Of a stretch of 64,000 nt of DNA, positions 30,428-39,122 are shown piece by piece. The position numbers and the translations under genes were made by a program. Position 1 is the first letter of the stretch, and each line of letters begins with the position of its first letter. Source of the DNA: Salipiger profundus (GTDB lineage: Bacteria > Pseudomonadota > Alphaproteobacteria > Rhodobacterales > Rhodobacteraceae). The notes below the pieces were generated by a model. That model did not search any database and had not been told where the DNA came from. It worked only from the letters and a program-made list of their open reading frames with translations. The DNA lies in contig NZ_CP014796.1 in the NCBI RefSeq assembly GCF_001969385.1, positions 186,001 through 250,000 on the forward strand, given 5' to 3'.

Positions 30428-30790
30428 TCAGACCCATTCGTCGCCCTCCTCGAAGGCCTCGGGATAGCTCGCGCGGGCCGCCTGCTCGTCGATGATCAGG
30501 AGCGCGTCGTAGCTTTCGGGATCGAAGGGGTCGTCATAGGGCAGCACCTCGCGTCCGAAGAGCCACGAGAGCCGACCGGCATCAAGGTTGCCGCGTTCGA
30601 AGGGTTCGTTGCCGAAATGCGCCCAGAGCGCCGCCACGAAGGCGAGGTCGGCGCGCTTGTCCACCGCCTTGCGGTCGCGATAGCGCTCGCGGCGGGTCAG
30701 CGGCGTGATCCCGCGCGGGTTGGCGCGACGAATGGTGAACTGGAAGTCGGTGCCGGTGAGCCGGCTCGGGAAACCGCGGTGTTTCAGCAT
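30428..30790 (-). CDS. Conserved hypothetical protein, charged and soluble
   Basis: A 120-residue protein I cannot assign to a named family. It is strongly charged: the N-terminal part is basic (RANPRGITPLTRRERYRDRK) and the C-terminal part acidic (ASYPEAFEEGDEWV), with an aromatic middle (LAFVAALWAHFGNEPFERGN). No signal peptide, membrane segment or cysteine pattern. Coding bias matches its neighbours, and the ATG at 30790 is the only good start. It lies between two minus-strand lipoprotein genes; position gives no clear function. Confidence 0.65.
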   Translation of the reverse strand: MLKHRGFPSRLTGTDFQFTIRRANPRGITPLTRRERYRDRKAVDKRADLAFVAALWAHFGNEPFERGNLDAGRLSWLFGREVLPYDDPFDPESYDALLIIDEQAARASYPEAFEEGDEWV

Positions 30791-30830
30791 GACCCGCCCT
30801 CCCCGAAGGAAATGGCCACCGCGCGGGGTC

Positions 30831-30859
30831 GAAGAGGGGCGGGCTTGCGGGCCCGCCCC
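30831..30859 (-). terminator. Probable terminator of the 46-residue lipoprotein gene
   Basis: Perfect 9-bp stem GGGGCGGGC / GCCCGCCCC with a six-base loop, seven bases past the stop; followed on the minus strand by TCTTC. Confidence 0.65.
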
Positions 30860-30865
30860 GCAAGA

Positions 30866-31006
30866 TCACTTGTACTTGCCGGTGTAGACCGGCTCGGTCG
30901 AGATCGGCTCGGGGTCGACCACGACGAACTCTTCTTCCTGCTGACCACCGCACGCTGCAAGGCCGAAGAGACCCAGCATTGCCAGAACTTTGATGCTCTT
31001 GGACAT
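30866..31006 (-). CDS. 46-residue lipoprotein
   Basis: A very short lipoprotein gene. MSKSIKVLAMLGLFGLAAC carries a lipobox (LAAC, Cys19), followed by GGQQEEEFVVVDPEPIS and TEPVYTGKYK, so only 28 mature residues remain. The start follows AGGAG, and a hairpin terminator lies directly after the stop codon, which supports it as a real gene. The mature part is acidic then slightly basic; it may be an entericidin-like or spacer lipoprotein, but I see no proof. Confidence 0.75.
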   Translation of the reverse strand: MSKSIKVLAMLGLFGLAACGGQQEEEFVVVDPEPISTEPVYTGKYK

Positions 31007-31220
31007 GTTATACTCCTGTCTGGTTCTTTGGAACCGACACGGCCTGACGGCCCTGCCTGTCCTCGTTCCGTTATGTCGATCACTCTGGGGTGACCGACCC
31101 CAAACATAGCCCAATTGTGAGCGGGACAATATCTTTCGCGCTCCGGATGCGATATTTGTGGCGACAAAGACGCAATTCGCGTCATGCCTGCAGATTTTTC
31201 CGCAAGATGTTGTGGATACA

Positions 31221-31637
31221 TCAGAAAGCTTCCCAGATGCAGCGGCCGTCACGCAGACTGTAGGCCTCGAAATACTGTGGTGTGCCCGGCGAAGGATCGC
31301 CGAACGCGACCACCTCCGCCATGAGCGAGATCACGATACGGTCAGCGGGTGGATCGCCGCCATCAAGCTGCGACAGTGCGAACCCCTGGCACAGCGCGTC
31401 CATGTCCGGGGCGACCTCCTCGTAAGGCCGTGGCGCCGCACCGCCGATCTCCGGTGCGACGAAGCGGAACCGGTAGACCGAAGCCACCCCCTGCTCGCCC
31501 GCGATGGCGTCATGGAAGCGCACCGGCATGCCCGAAGGCACCTCGATCAGGGCGGCCTCGGCCAGCGGAAACGCCGGCCCGGCGAGACCGAGCACCAGCG
31601 CCACGCCGGGCAGGAGACGAGCTCCGGCGCGGTTCAT
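31221..31637 (-). CDS. DUF6497-type exported protein
   Basis: A 138-residue protein with a signal peptide (MNRAGARLLPGVALVLGLAG). The mature sequence has a recognisable pattern: VPSGMPVRFHDAI, VYRFRFVAPEI, PDMDALCQGFAL, DRIVISLMAEVVAFG and the C-terminal QYFEAYSLRDGRCIWEAF. I recall this arrangement from a Rhodobacteraceae family called DUF6497, sometimes misnamed acetolactate synthase; no enzymatic function is supported. It overlaps the upstream gene by four bases (ATGA), so the two form a pair. The pair lies just downstream of pccB. Confidence 0.72.
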   Translation of the reverse strand: MNRAGARLLPGVALVLGLAGPAFPLAEAALIEVPSGMPVRFHDAIAGEQGVASVYRFRFVAPEIGGAAPRPYEEVAPDMDALCQGFALSQLDGGDPPADRIVISLMAEVVAFGDPSPGTPQYFEAYSLRDGRCIWEAF

Positions 31638-31972
31638 GACGCCCACCGAAGCCAGCGCGCCCGACGGCGCGGATCCTCGAGCAACTCGGCGATGCCGGCC
31701 TCGGCGCGGGCCCTCGGGGCCTGCGCGTCGAGCTGACCACCGGCCCGCACGAGCGTGCCCTGCCCCGTGTCCTCGACGAGCACGCAGGGCGAGAAGCCAC
31801 GCAGGTCCTGCAGCGCGCGCCACAGATCCTGCCGCACCTGGTGGGCCAGGCGCGCGCGTCGGCGCACCGGCAGCAGCCGCGTCTCGACGCTCAGGTCGAA
31901 GCGCGCCGGCCACCGGCGGGCGAGGATCAGCGCCCCGCCCTGCGCATGCGTATGCCAGCCCTTGCGGCCCAT
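31634..31972 (-). CDS. Hypothetical basic protein paired with the DUF6497 gene
   Basis: A 112-residue arginine-rich protein with no membrane segment. It starts MGRKGWHTHAQGGALILARR and contains LLPVRRRARLAHQVRQDLWR and FSPCVLVEDTGQGTLVRAGG. I do not recognise a family. Its stop overlaps the start of the DUF6497 gene (ATGA), and it begins 18 bp after the pccB stop, so the three genes may share a transcript. Coding potential is moderate because of the high GC; the overlap and spacing are the main support. Confidence 0.6.
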   Translation of the reverse strand: MGRKGWHTHAQGGALILARRWPARFDLSVETRLLPVRRRARLAHQVRQDLWRALQDLRGFSPCVLVEDTGQGTLVRAGGQLDAQAPRARAEAGIAELLEDPRRRARWLRWAS

Positions 31973-31990
31973 GACTCCCCCGCGACCGGA

Positions 31991-33523
31991 TCAGAGCGGG
32001 ATGTTGTCGTGCTTCTTCCACGGGTTGCTGAGCTTCTTGTTGCGCAGCATGGCGAAGGCACGGCTCACCCGGCGGCGGGTCGAGCGGGGCTGGATCACCT
32101 CGTCGATGAACCCGCGCTCGGCGGCAACGAAGGGATTCGCGAAGCGGTCCTCGTAGTCGGCGGTGTGCTTGGCGATCTTCTCCGCGTCACCGAGGTCGGC
32201 GCGATGGATGATCTCGGTCGCCCCCTTGGCCCCCATCACCGCGATTTCCGCGGTCGGCCAGGCGTAGTTCACGTCGCCGCGCAGGTGCTTCGAGCTCATC
32301 ACGTCGTAGGCGCCGCCATAGGCCTTGCGGGTGATGACGGTCACCTTCGGCACCGTCGCCTCGCCGTAGGCAAAGAGCAGCTTCGCGCCATGCTTGATGA
32401 CGCCACCGTATTCCTGACCGGTGCCCGGCAGGAAGCCCGGCACGTCGACGAAGGTCAGCAGCGGGATCTCGAAGGCATCGCAGAACCGCACGAAACGCGC
32501 GGCCTTCTTCGAGCTGTCGATGTCGAGGCAGCCCGCCAGCACCATCGGCTGGTTCGCCACGATGCCCACGGTCTGACCCTCGAGCCGGATGAAGCCGGTG
32601 ATGATGTTCTTGGCGTGCTCTTCCTGTATCTCGTAGAAATCGCCTTCGTCCGCGACCTTCAGGATCAGTTCCTTCATGTCGTAGGGCTGGTTGGCGTTCT
32701 CGGGGATGATCGTGTCGAGCGAGCTCTCGACCCGCGCCACGTCATCGAAGAAGGGCCGCACCGGCGGCTTCTCGCGGTTGTTGAGCGGCAGGAAGTCCAC
32801 GAGACGGCGCACTTCGGCAAGCGCCTCCACGTCGTTCTCGAAGGCGCCGTCGGCGACGCTCGACTTCTTGGTGTGGGTGGAGGCCCCGCCCAGTTCCTCG
32901 GCGGTGACGACCTCGTTGGTGACCGTCTTCACCACGTCGGGGCCGGTCACGAACATGTAGGAGGTATCCTTCACCATGAAGATGAAGTCGGTCATGGCCG
33001 GGCTGTAGACCGCGCCGCCGGCGCAGGGGCCCATGATGACGCTGATCTGCGGGATCACCCCCGAGGCCATGATGTTGCGCTGGAAGATCTCGGCGTAGCC
33101 CGCGAGGCTGTCGACACCCTCCTGGATGCGGGCACCGCCCGAGTCGTTGAGGCCGATCACCGGCGCGCCGTTCTGCATCGCCATGTCCATGATCTTGCAG
33201 ATCTTCATCGCGTGGGTGGCCGAAACGGACCCGCCGAGCACCGTGAAGTCCTGGCTGAAGACGTAGACCATGCGGCCGTTGATCGTGCCCCAGCCGGTCA
33301 CCACGCCATCGCCGTAGGGGCGGTTCTTCTCCATGCCGAAGTCGGTGCAGCGATGAGCCACGAACATGTCGTACTCCTCGAAGCTGCCCTCGTCGACAAG
33401 CAGCTCGATACGTTCGCGCGCGGTCAGCTTGCCCTTGGCGTGCTGCGCGTCGATCCGCTTCTGACCACCGCCGATGCGGGCACCGGCACGCCGGTCTTCC
33501 AGTTCATGCAGAATGTCTTTCAT
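31991..33523 (-). CDS. pccB: Propionyl-CoA carboxylase beta subunit (carboxyltransferase)
   Basis: PccB (510 residues) transfers the carboxyl group from biotin on PccA to propionyl-CoA, giving methylmalonyl-CoA. It has the two crotonase-like carboxyltransferase halves: [20 protein letters not shown] and [17 protein letters not shown] in the first, and [20 protein letters not shown] and [20 protein letters not shown] in the second. It ends [14 protein letters not shown], the usual PccB tail. The ATG at 33523 follows AAAGGGACGG. Its upstream region (33524-33698) holds TTTGCAAA-type boxes shared with the pccR promoter. Confidence 0.96.
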   Translation of the reverse strand: MKDILHELEDRRAGARIGGGQKRIDAQHAKGKLTARERIELLVDEGSFEEYDMFVAHRCTDFGMEKNRPYGDGVVTGWGTINGRMVYVFSQDFTVLGGSVSATHAMKICKIMDMAMQNGAPVIGLNDSGGARIQEGVDSLAGYAEIFQRNIMASGVIPQISVIMGPCAGGAVYSPAMTDFIFMVKDTSYMFVTGPDVVKTVTNEVVTAEELGGASTHTKKSSVADGAFENDVEALAEVRRLVDFLPLNNREKPPVRPFFDDVARVESSLDTIIPENANQPYDMKELILKVADEGDFYEIQEEHAKNIITGFIRLEGQTVGIVANQPMVLAGCLDIDSSKKAARFVRFCDAFEIPLLTFVDVPGFLPGTGQEYGGVIKHGAKLLFAYGEATVPKVTVITRKAYGGAYDVMSSKHLRGDVNYAWPTAEIAVMGAKGATEIIHRADLGDAEKIAKHTADYEDRFANPFVAAERGFIDEVIQPRSTRRRVSRAFAMLRNKKLSNPWKKHDNIPL

Positions 33524-33584
33524 GGCCGTCCCTTTCGTTTGGCGTGACCATACAGAGGCGTCCTTCCCGCTCAAGTCAAATTCG

Positions 33585-33637
33585 GCAAATTTGCAAACTT
33601 GGAAAATGACTTGTCGAGCAAATTGCAAACTCGCAAA
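33585..33637. promoter_or_regulatory. Putative PccR operator upstream of pccB (and the divergent MFS gene)
   Basis: ATTTGCAAACTTGG at 33589-33602 overlaps the palindrome GCAAATTTGC (33585-33594). A second cluster AATTGCAAACTCGCAAA follows at 33621-33637. The first 14-mer recurs exactly upstream of pccR (34965-34978). A TTTGCAAA-containing site has been reported for Rhodobacter sphaeroides PccR at pccB; I recall this and cannot check it here. Confidence 0.65.
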
Positions 33638-33698
33638 GCGCAGGCACGCATCGCAAGCGGAATGGACAAACTCCGGTTTCGGTCCTACCCCTCCTTAC

Positions 33699-34925
33699 AT
33701 GGAAAATCCGCCCCGCATCCGGTTCCTGGATCAAACCACGCCGCCACATATTGTCACACTCATCCTGCTGGCCGGAATCTCGGCGCTTGCGATGAACGTG
33801 TTCCTGCCGTCGCTGCCCAAGATGACGGCACATTTCGAGACCGAGTACAGGCTCATGCAGCTTTCGGTCGCGATCTACCTCGGCGTGAACGCGGTGCTGC
33901 AGATCCTGATCGGCCCCATCTCGGACAAGTTCGGGCGCAGACCGGTGATTCTGTGGGGGCTGGGGCTGTTCCTCGTGGCCACGCTGGGCTGCATCTTCGC
34001 GCCCAACGTGGCGCTCTTTCTCGCCTTCCGGATGTGCCAGGCGGTGATCGTCTCGGCGATGGTGCTGAGCCGCGCCGTGGTGCGCGACATCGTTCCGCAG
34101 GACCAGGCGGCCTCGATGATCGGCTACGTCACCATGGGCGTCGCCGTGGTGCCGATGGTCGGCCCGGTGATCGGCGGCGTGCTGGGCGAAGCCTTCGGCT
34201 GGCAGGCGACCTTCTGGCTGCTGTTCGGACTGGGGGCCGCGATCTTCTGGCTGAGCTGGCGCGACCTCGGCGAGACCTCGGTGTCGCGCGGGCTGTCGCT
34301 GGGCCAGCAGTTCAGCGAGTATCCCGAGCTGTTCCGCAGCCCGCGCTTCTGGGGCTACGCGCTGAGCTGCGCCTTTTCCTCGGGCGCCTTCTTCGCCTAC
34401 CTCGGCGGCGCACCCTTCGTGGGCTCCGAGGTCTTCGGCCTGACCCCGGCCGTCCTCGGCTTCTTCTTCGGCGCGCCCGCCGTGGGCTACATGATCGGCA
34501 ACGGGCTGTCGGGAAAATTCTCGGCGCGCGTCGGCATCAACCGGATGATCCTCTGGGGCTGCATCGTGAACACCGGCGGTCTGGCGCTGGCGCTGGTCAC
34601 CTTTGCCATGGGCTTCCAGTCGGAGTGGACGTTCTTCGGCTACATGACCTTCGTCGGCCTTGGAAACGGCATGACCATCCCCAATGCCACCGCCGGCGCG
34701 CTGTCGGTGCGTCCCCATTTGGCGGGCACCGCCTCGGGGCTCGCCGGCGCGATCATGATCGGCGGCGGCGCTGCGCTCTCGGCACTTGCGGGCGCCCTGC
34801 TGCATCCCGGAACCGGCGCCTGGCCCCTGCTGTGGCTGATGTTCTCGACCGGCATCGCCTCGGTCGCGGCGATCCTCGTGGTGATCCGCCGCGAGCGGCA
34901 GCTGGGCGGGCTCGGCACCGCCTGA
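33699..34925 (+). CDS. MFS transporter, Bcr/CflA type
   Basis: A 408-residue major facilitator with about twelve hydrophobic segments, of the Bcr/CflA drug-resistance branch. The inter-helix 2-3 loop GPISDKFGRRPVILWGLGL is the MFS signature; helix 1 includes SALAMNVFLPSLPKMTAHF, typical for Bcr. I chose ATG 33699 (MENPPRIRFLDQ); longer forms would extend over the operator region. It is divergent from pccB and lies 95 bp before pccR. Its location within the propionyl-CoA locus suggests export of an organic acid or unrelated drug efflux; the sequence does not decide. Confidence 0.85.
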   Translation: MENPPRIRFLDQTTPPHIVTLILLAGISALAMNVFLPSLPKMTAHFETEYRLMQLSVAIYLGVNAVLQILIGPISDKFGRRPVILWGLGLFLVATLGCIFAPNVALFLAFRMCQAVIVSAMVLSRAVVRDIVPQDQAASMIGYVTMGVAVVPMVGPVIGGVLGEAFGWQATFWLLFGLGAAIFWLSWRDLGETSVSRGLSLGQQFSEYPELFRSPRFWGYALSCAFSSGAFFAYLGGAPFVGSEVFGLTPAVLGFFFGAPAVGYMIGNGLSGKFSARVGINRMILWGCIVNTGGLALALVTFAMGFQSEWTFFGYMTFVGLGNGMTIPNATAGALSVRPHLAGTASGLAGAIMIGGGAALSALAGALLHPGTGAWPLLWLMFSTGIASVAAILVVIRRERQLGGLGTA

Positions 34926-34964
34926 GCCCGGCACCCGGCATCCGGGCTGGACCCCGGCGCGCGG

Positions 34965-34997
34965 ATTTGCAAACTTGGCCGTCACGTTTCGCAAACC
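34965..34997. promoter_or_regulatory. Putative PccR operator upstream of pccR
   Basis: ATTTGCAAACTTGG (34965-34978) is identical to the box upstream of pccB; GTTTCGCAAACC (34986-34997) is a second, imperfect half. They end 23 bp before the pccR ATG, a position suited to autoregulation. Confidence 0.65.
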
Positions 34998-35020
34998 AGC
35001 GAACCCACGGGAGGAGACCG

Positions 35021-36412
35021 ATGGCCACACGCAAGCTCTACGCGGGCGCCAAGCTGCGCGACCTGCGCGGCCGGCTGAGCCTCACGCAGAAGGATTTCGC
35101 CGCCAAGCTGGGGATCTCGCTGCCCTACCTGAACCAGATGGAGAACAACAACCGGCCGGTCTCGACCACGGTGGTGCTGGCGCTGGCGCAGGAATTCGGC
35201 TTCGACGTCACCGAGCTGGGACAGGGCGACAGCGAGCGGCTGGTCACCGACATGCGCGAGGCGCTGGCCGACCCGATCTTCGCCGAGGCGCCGCCGCTCG
35301 CCGACCTGCGGCTCACCGCCTCGAACGCGCCGGCGCTGGCGCGCGCCTTTCTCGAACTGCACCGCGCCTACCGGCAGACCCACGAGCGGCTCGCCAGTCT
35401 CGACGAGGCGCTGGGGCGCGAGGATGCGCAGCTGCAGCCCTCGCCGTGGGAGGAAGTGCGCGACTTCTTCCACTACTGCGACAACTACATCGACGCCATG
35501 GACCGCGCCGCCGAGCATTTCGCCGAAGGCATCGCCGGCGACCTGCGCGCCGGCGTGATCTCTCGGCTGCGCGAGCGCGGCATACGGGTCGAGCGGACCC
35601 ACACCACCACCTTGCGCGCCTGGGACGCGGAAAAGCGCGAACTGACGCTCTCGAGCCTCGTGCCGCCCGAGACCCAGACCTTCCAGCTGCTGGTGCAGGT
35701 GGCGCTGCTGCGCCAGAACGACCTTCTGGAGGCGACGCTCGACCTCGCCCGGTTCCAGTCCGACGCGGCGCGCGCCATCGCCAAGCTGGGGCTCGCCAAC
35801 TACTTCGCCGGGGCGGCGATGATGCCCTACGGCCGCTTCCTCGCGGCGGCGCAGGAAACCCGCCACGACCTCGAGCTGCTGGCGGCGCGCTTCGGCGCCT
35901 CGATCGAGCAGGTGGCGCACCGGCTCTCGACGCTGCAGCGGCCCGGCGCCAAGGGCATTCCGTTCTTCTTCGCCCGCGTCGACCAGGCCGGCACGATCAC
36001 CAAGCGCCACTCCGCCACGCGGCTGCAGTTCGCCCGCTTCGGCGGCGCCTGCCCGCTGTGGAACGTGCACCGCGCCTTCGAGACGCCCGGCCATTTCCTG
36101 CGCCAGCTCGCCGAGACCCCGGACGGGGTGCGTTACGTGCTGCTCGCCCGCGACGTGCCCAAGCGCGGCGGCCATTTCGGCGCGCCGGTGCGGCGCTACG
36201 CCATGGCGCTCGGCTGCGAGGTCAAACACGCAGGCGCGCTGGTCTACGCCGACGGGCTGGACCTCGGCCGCGACGGGGCCTTCGAGCCGATCGGCATTTC
36301 CTGCCGGATCTGCGAGCGCACCAACTGCCACCAGCGCTCGGTGCCGCCGCTGGAGAAGCGGCTCTCCATCCATCCCGAGCGCCGCGACGTGCTGCCCTAC
36401 GAGCTGGAATAG
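35021..36412 (+). CDS. pccR: Short-chain fatty acyl-CoA regulator (ScfR family), probable PccR
   Basis: A 463-residue transcription factor. Residues about 8-65 form an XRE-type helix-turn-helix (LRDLRGRLSLTQKDFAAKLG, then ISLPYLNQMENNNRPVSTTV). A long central IrrE-like region and a C-terminal cysteine-containing part (GISCRICERTNCHQRSVPPL) follow, the layout of ScfR proteins such as RamB, PccR and MccR that sense acyl-CoAs. Since it neighbours pccB and shares an operator-like box with it, PccR, which activates propionyl-CoA carboxylase genes during propionate growth, is the most likely identity. The ATG at 35021 follows GGGAGGAG. Confidence 0.88.
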   Translation: MATRKLYAGAKLRDLRGRLSLTQKDFAAKLGISLPYLNQMENNNRPVSTTVVLALAQEFGFDVTELGQGDSERLVTDMREALADPIFAEAPPLADLRLTASNAPALARAFLELHRAYRQTHERLASLDEALGREDAQLQPSPWEEVRDFFHYCDNYIDAMDRAAEHFAEGIAGDLRAGVISRLRERGIRVERTHTTTLRAWDAEKRELTLSSLVPPETQTFQLLVQVALLRQNDLLEATLDLARFQSDAARAIAKLGLANYFAGAAMMPYGRFLAAAQETRHDLELLAARFGASIEQVAHRLSTLQRPGAKGIPFFFARVDQAGTITKRHSATRLQFARFGGACPLWNVHRAFETPGHFLRQLAETPDGVRYVLLARDVPKRGGHFGAPVRRYAMALGCEVKHAGALVYADGLDLGRDGAFEPIGISCRICERTNCHQRSVPPLEKRLSIHPERRDVLPYELE

Positions 36413-36461
36413 GCGGCGACCGACCGCCCCGCGGCGGCCGGGTCTGCCGCTGCACGGCGGC

Positions 36462-36524
36462 AGGGGCGCTGCCCCTCTGCGCCTGCGGCGCATTCACCCC
36501 GGGGATATTTGAAGCCAGAAGAAG
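36462..36524 (+). repeat. Intergenic hairpin repeat, copy 4
   Basis: Plus-strand copy between pccR and gatC: AGGGGCGCTGCCCCT hairpin, inner hairpin TGCGCCTGCGGCGCA, ACCCCGGGGATATTT, then GAAGCCAGAAGAAG. Confidence 0.75.
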
Positions 36525-36619
36525 GCCCGGGCCCCGCCCCTGCCCCGCCGCGGCGCTTGCGGCCCGGAGACAGCGGCGGTAAAGCGGGCGGGACAAATTC
36601 AGGACAACGGAGCCCGCCG

Positions 36620-36907
36620 ATGTCGATCGACACCGATACCGCCGCCCGCGTGGCGAAGCTCGCCCGGATCCGGGTCGAGGAAGAGCAGCTGCCCGCGCTG
36701 GCGCAGGAATTCTCGAACATCCTCGATTTCATCGAGCAGCTGAACGAGGTCGACGTCGAGGGCGTGGAACCCATGGTCTCGGTCACGCCGATGCGGCTGA
36801 AGCGCCGCGAGGATGGGGTGACCGACGGGGGCATGCAGGAGAAGATCCTGTCGAACGCGCCCGATGCCCGCGAAGGGTTCTTTGCAGTGCCGAAGGTGGT
36901 GGAATGA
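36620..36907 (+). CDS. gatC: Asp/Glu-tRNA amidotransferase subunit C
   Basis: GatC (95 residues) stabilises the GatCAB complex that converts misacylated Glu-tRNA(Gln) or Asp-tRNA(Asn) to the amides. The typical sequence is seen: [55 protein letters not shown] and the C-terminal [19 protein letters not shown]. The ATG overlap with gatA (GAATGA) implies coupling. gatB is not in the window. Confidence 0.96.
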   Translation: MSIDTDTAARVAKLARIRVEEEQLPALAQEFSNILDFIEQLNEVDVEGVEPMVSVTPMRLKRREDGVTDGGMQEKILSNAPDAREGFFAVPKVVE

Positions 36908-38391
36908 GCGAACTGACGAAGATGAAGGTCGCCGGTGCGCGCGACGCGCTGCGCGCGGGCGAAGTGACCAGCGTGGAGCTGACCGAGGCCTGTCTTTCGG
37001 CCATCGAGGAGGCCGGGGCGCTGAACGCCTACGTGCACAAGACCCCCGAGAGCGCGCTCGAGCAGGCCCGCGCCGCCGACGCCCGGATCAAGGCCGGCGA
37101 CGCGCCCGCGATGTGCGGCATCCCGATGGGGATCAAGGATCTCTTCTGCACCAGGGGTGTCGCATCGCAGGCCGCCTCGCGCATCCTCGAGGGGTTCCGC
37201 CCGGAGTATGAATCCACCGTCACCGGCCAGCTCTTCGACGCTGGCGCGGTGATGCTGGGCAAGCTCAACATGGACGAGTTCGCCATGGGCTCGTCGAACG
37301 AGACCAGCACCTACGGCAACGCGGTGAACCCCTGGCGGCGCGGCAACGACGACGCGCAGCTGACCCCCGGCGGCTCGTCGGGCGGCTCGGCGGCAGCGGT
37401 CGCGGCCGACCTCTGCCTCGCGGCGACCGGCACCGACACCGGCGGCTCGATCCGCCAGCCCGCCGCCTTCACCGGCATCACCGGCATCAAGCCGACCTAC
37501 GGGCGCTGCTCGCGCTGGGGCATCGTCGCCTTCGCCAGCTCGCTCGACCAGGCCGGCCCGATGACCAAGGACGTGCGCGACGCGGCCATCGTGCTGCAGG
37601 CGATGTGCGGTCACGACCCCAAGGACAGCACCTCGGCCGACCTGCCGGTGCCGGACTTCGAGGCGATGCTGACCGGCGACATCCGCGGCAAGACCATCGG
37701 CATTCCGCGCGAATACCACATGGACGGCATGCCCGACGAGATCGAGGCGCTCTGGGCGAAGGGCCGCGAGATGCTGGCCGACGCCGGTGCGAAGATCGTC
37801 GACATCTCGCTGCCGCACACCAAGTACGCGCTGCCCGCCTACTACGTGATCGCGCCCGCAGAGGCCTCGTCGAACCTCGCGCGCTACGACGGGGTGCGCT
37901 ACGGCCACCGCGCCACGCTGGCGAGCGGCGAAGGCATCAACGACATGTACGAGAAGACGCGCGCCGAGGGCTTCGGCCCCGAGGTGCAGCGCCGCGTCAT
38001 GGTCGGCACCTACGTGCTGTCGGCGGGCTTCTACGATGCCTACTACAACCGTGCCCGCAAGGTCCGCACCCTCATCAAGAAGGACTTCGAGGACGTCTTC
38101 GCGGCGGGGGTCGACGCGATCCTCACGCCGGCCACGCCCTCGGCGGCCTTCGGCCTCGGCGAGATGAAGGACGCGGACCCGGTTCAGATGTATCTCAACG
38201 ACGTTTTCACCGTCACCGTGAACCTTGCCGGCCTTCCGGGCGTTAGCGTTCCGGCAGGACTGGACAAGCAGGGCCTGCCGCTGGGGCTCCAGCTCATCGG
38301 GCGCCCCTGGGAAGAGGGCGATCTGCTGAATACCGCCTATGCGCTCGAGCAGGCGGCGGGCTTCGTGGAAAAGCCCGCCCGGTGGTGGTAA
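36904..38391 (+). CDS. gatA: Asp/Glu-tRNA amidotransferase subunit A
   Basis: GatA (495 residues) is the glutaminase subunit of GatCAB and supplies ammonia to GatB. The amidase-signature Ser-cisSer-Lys triad is Lys78 ([10 protein letters not shown]), Ser158 ([12 protein letters not shown]) and Ser182 ([13 protein letters not shown]). The insertion RRGNDDAQ before the serine loop is common in alphaproteobacteria. The ATG overlaps the gatC stop by four bases. Its stop is 36 bp before the following lipoprotein gene. Confidence 0.97.
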   Translation: MSELTKMKVAGARDALRAGEVTSVELTEACLSAIEEAGALNAYVHKTPESALEQARAADARIKAGDAPAMCGIPMGIKDLFCTRGVASQAASRILEGFRPEYESTVTGQLFDAGAVMLGKLNMDEFAMGSSNETSTYGNAVNPWRRGNDDAQLTPGGSSGGSAAAVAADLCLAATGTDTGGSIRQPAAFTGITGIKPTYGRCSRWGIVAFASSLDQAGPMTKDVRDAAIVLQAMCGHDPKDSTSADLPVPDFEAMLTGDIRGKTIGIPREYHMDGMPDEIEALWAKGREMLADAGAKIVDISLPHTKYALPAYYVIAPAEASSNLARYDGVRYGHRATLASGEGINDMYEKTRAEGFGPEVQRRVMVGTYVLSAGFYDAYYNRARKVRTLIKKDFEDVFAAGVDAILTPATPSAAFGLGEMKDADPVQMYLNDVFTVTVNLAGLPGVSVPAGLDKQGLPLGLQLIGRPWEEGDLLNTAYALEQAAGFVEKPARWW

Positions 38392-38426
38392 CAGCACGCG
38401 CACAGAGAAAGGTGACGGGCATCGAA

Positions 38427-39122
38427 ATGCGAACGGTTTTCCTTTGCGGTGTGGCGGCGCTTGCGCTGTCGGCATGCACCACGGCAGTTCCCGACAGCGG
38501 GGCCGGCGTCGGCTTCGGCGATTACCAGACCTACGCGCAGCGCCAGGTCGCCTCTCAGGGCGCGGTCTCCGGCCAGGTGACCGTCCAGGCCCCGACCGAA
38601 GTCGAGACCACGACCCTCGACGGCACTGACGCGGAAGCGGACGCCGCAGCCAACGCGGCGGCACGGAACTCCGGCGTGGCGCCGGTGCAGGCCGCGCCCG
38701 GCAACCCCGCGCCGCAGGTGGTGAGCAACTCGGCCGGGATCTCGAACGAGAATAGCTTCGAGGCCGTTTCGGCCGAGCGCGACATCGAGGACGACGCGCA
38801 GCTCATCGCGCAGAACCGGGCGCAGTACCAGGTGATCAACCCAACCGATCTGCCGCCGCGTCCCAACAGCAGCGCGCCCAACATCGTCGCCTACGCGCTG
38901 CAGACCACCAACCCGGTGGGCTCGCCGCTGTACGAGCGGCGCGGCCGGTTCGACGGCAACCGGATCTCGCGCGCCTGCGGATCGTACAACTCGTCCGACC
39001 TCGCGCAGGAAGCCTTCCTCGCCGCCGGCGGGCCGCAGCGTGACCGCAAGGGGCTCGACCCCGATGGCGACGGCTTTGCCTGCGCCTGGGATCCCGCGCC
39101 GTTCCGCGCGGCGCGCGGCTGA
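38427..39122 (+). CDS. Lipoprotein with a C-terminal Excalibur-like motif
   Basis: A 231-residue lipoprotein. MRTVFLCGVAALALSAC carries the lipobox (LSAC, Cys17). A long low-complexity Ala/Thr/Glu-rich stretch follows. The C-terminus has RACGSYNSSDLAQEAFLAAG then GLDPDGDGFACAWDPAPFR, where DPDGDGFAC matches the Excalibur calcium-loop pattern DxDxDGxxC. The protein probably binds calcium at the cell surface or periplasm. I use the ATG at 38427; a GTG 15 bases upstream is possible. Its stop codon overlaps a proposed CTG start of the following amidase gene (CTGA). Confidence 0.78.
   Translation: MRTVFLCGVAALALSACTTAVPDSGAGVGFGDYQTYAQRQVASQGAVSGQVTVQAPTEVETTTLDGTDAEADAAANAAARNSGVAPVQAAPGNPAPQVVSNSAGISNENSFEAVSAERDIEDDAQLIAQNRAQYQVINPTDLPPRPNSSAPNIVAYALQTTNPVGSPLYERRGRFDGNRISRACGSYNSSDLAQEAFLAAGGPQRDRKGLDPDGDGFACAWDPAPFRAARG

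Noticed and set aside
31169..31183. Near-palindrome GACGC-AATTC-GCGTC between two minus-strand genes
   Set aside because: Short and imperfect at the centre, no T-run and no second copy; could be chance in GC-rich DNA.
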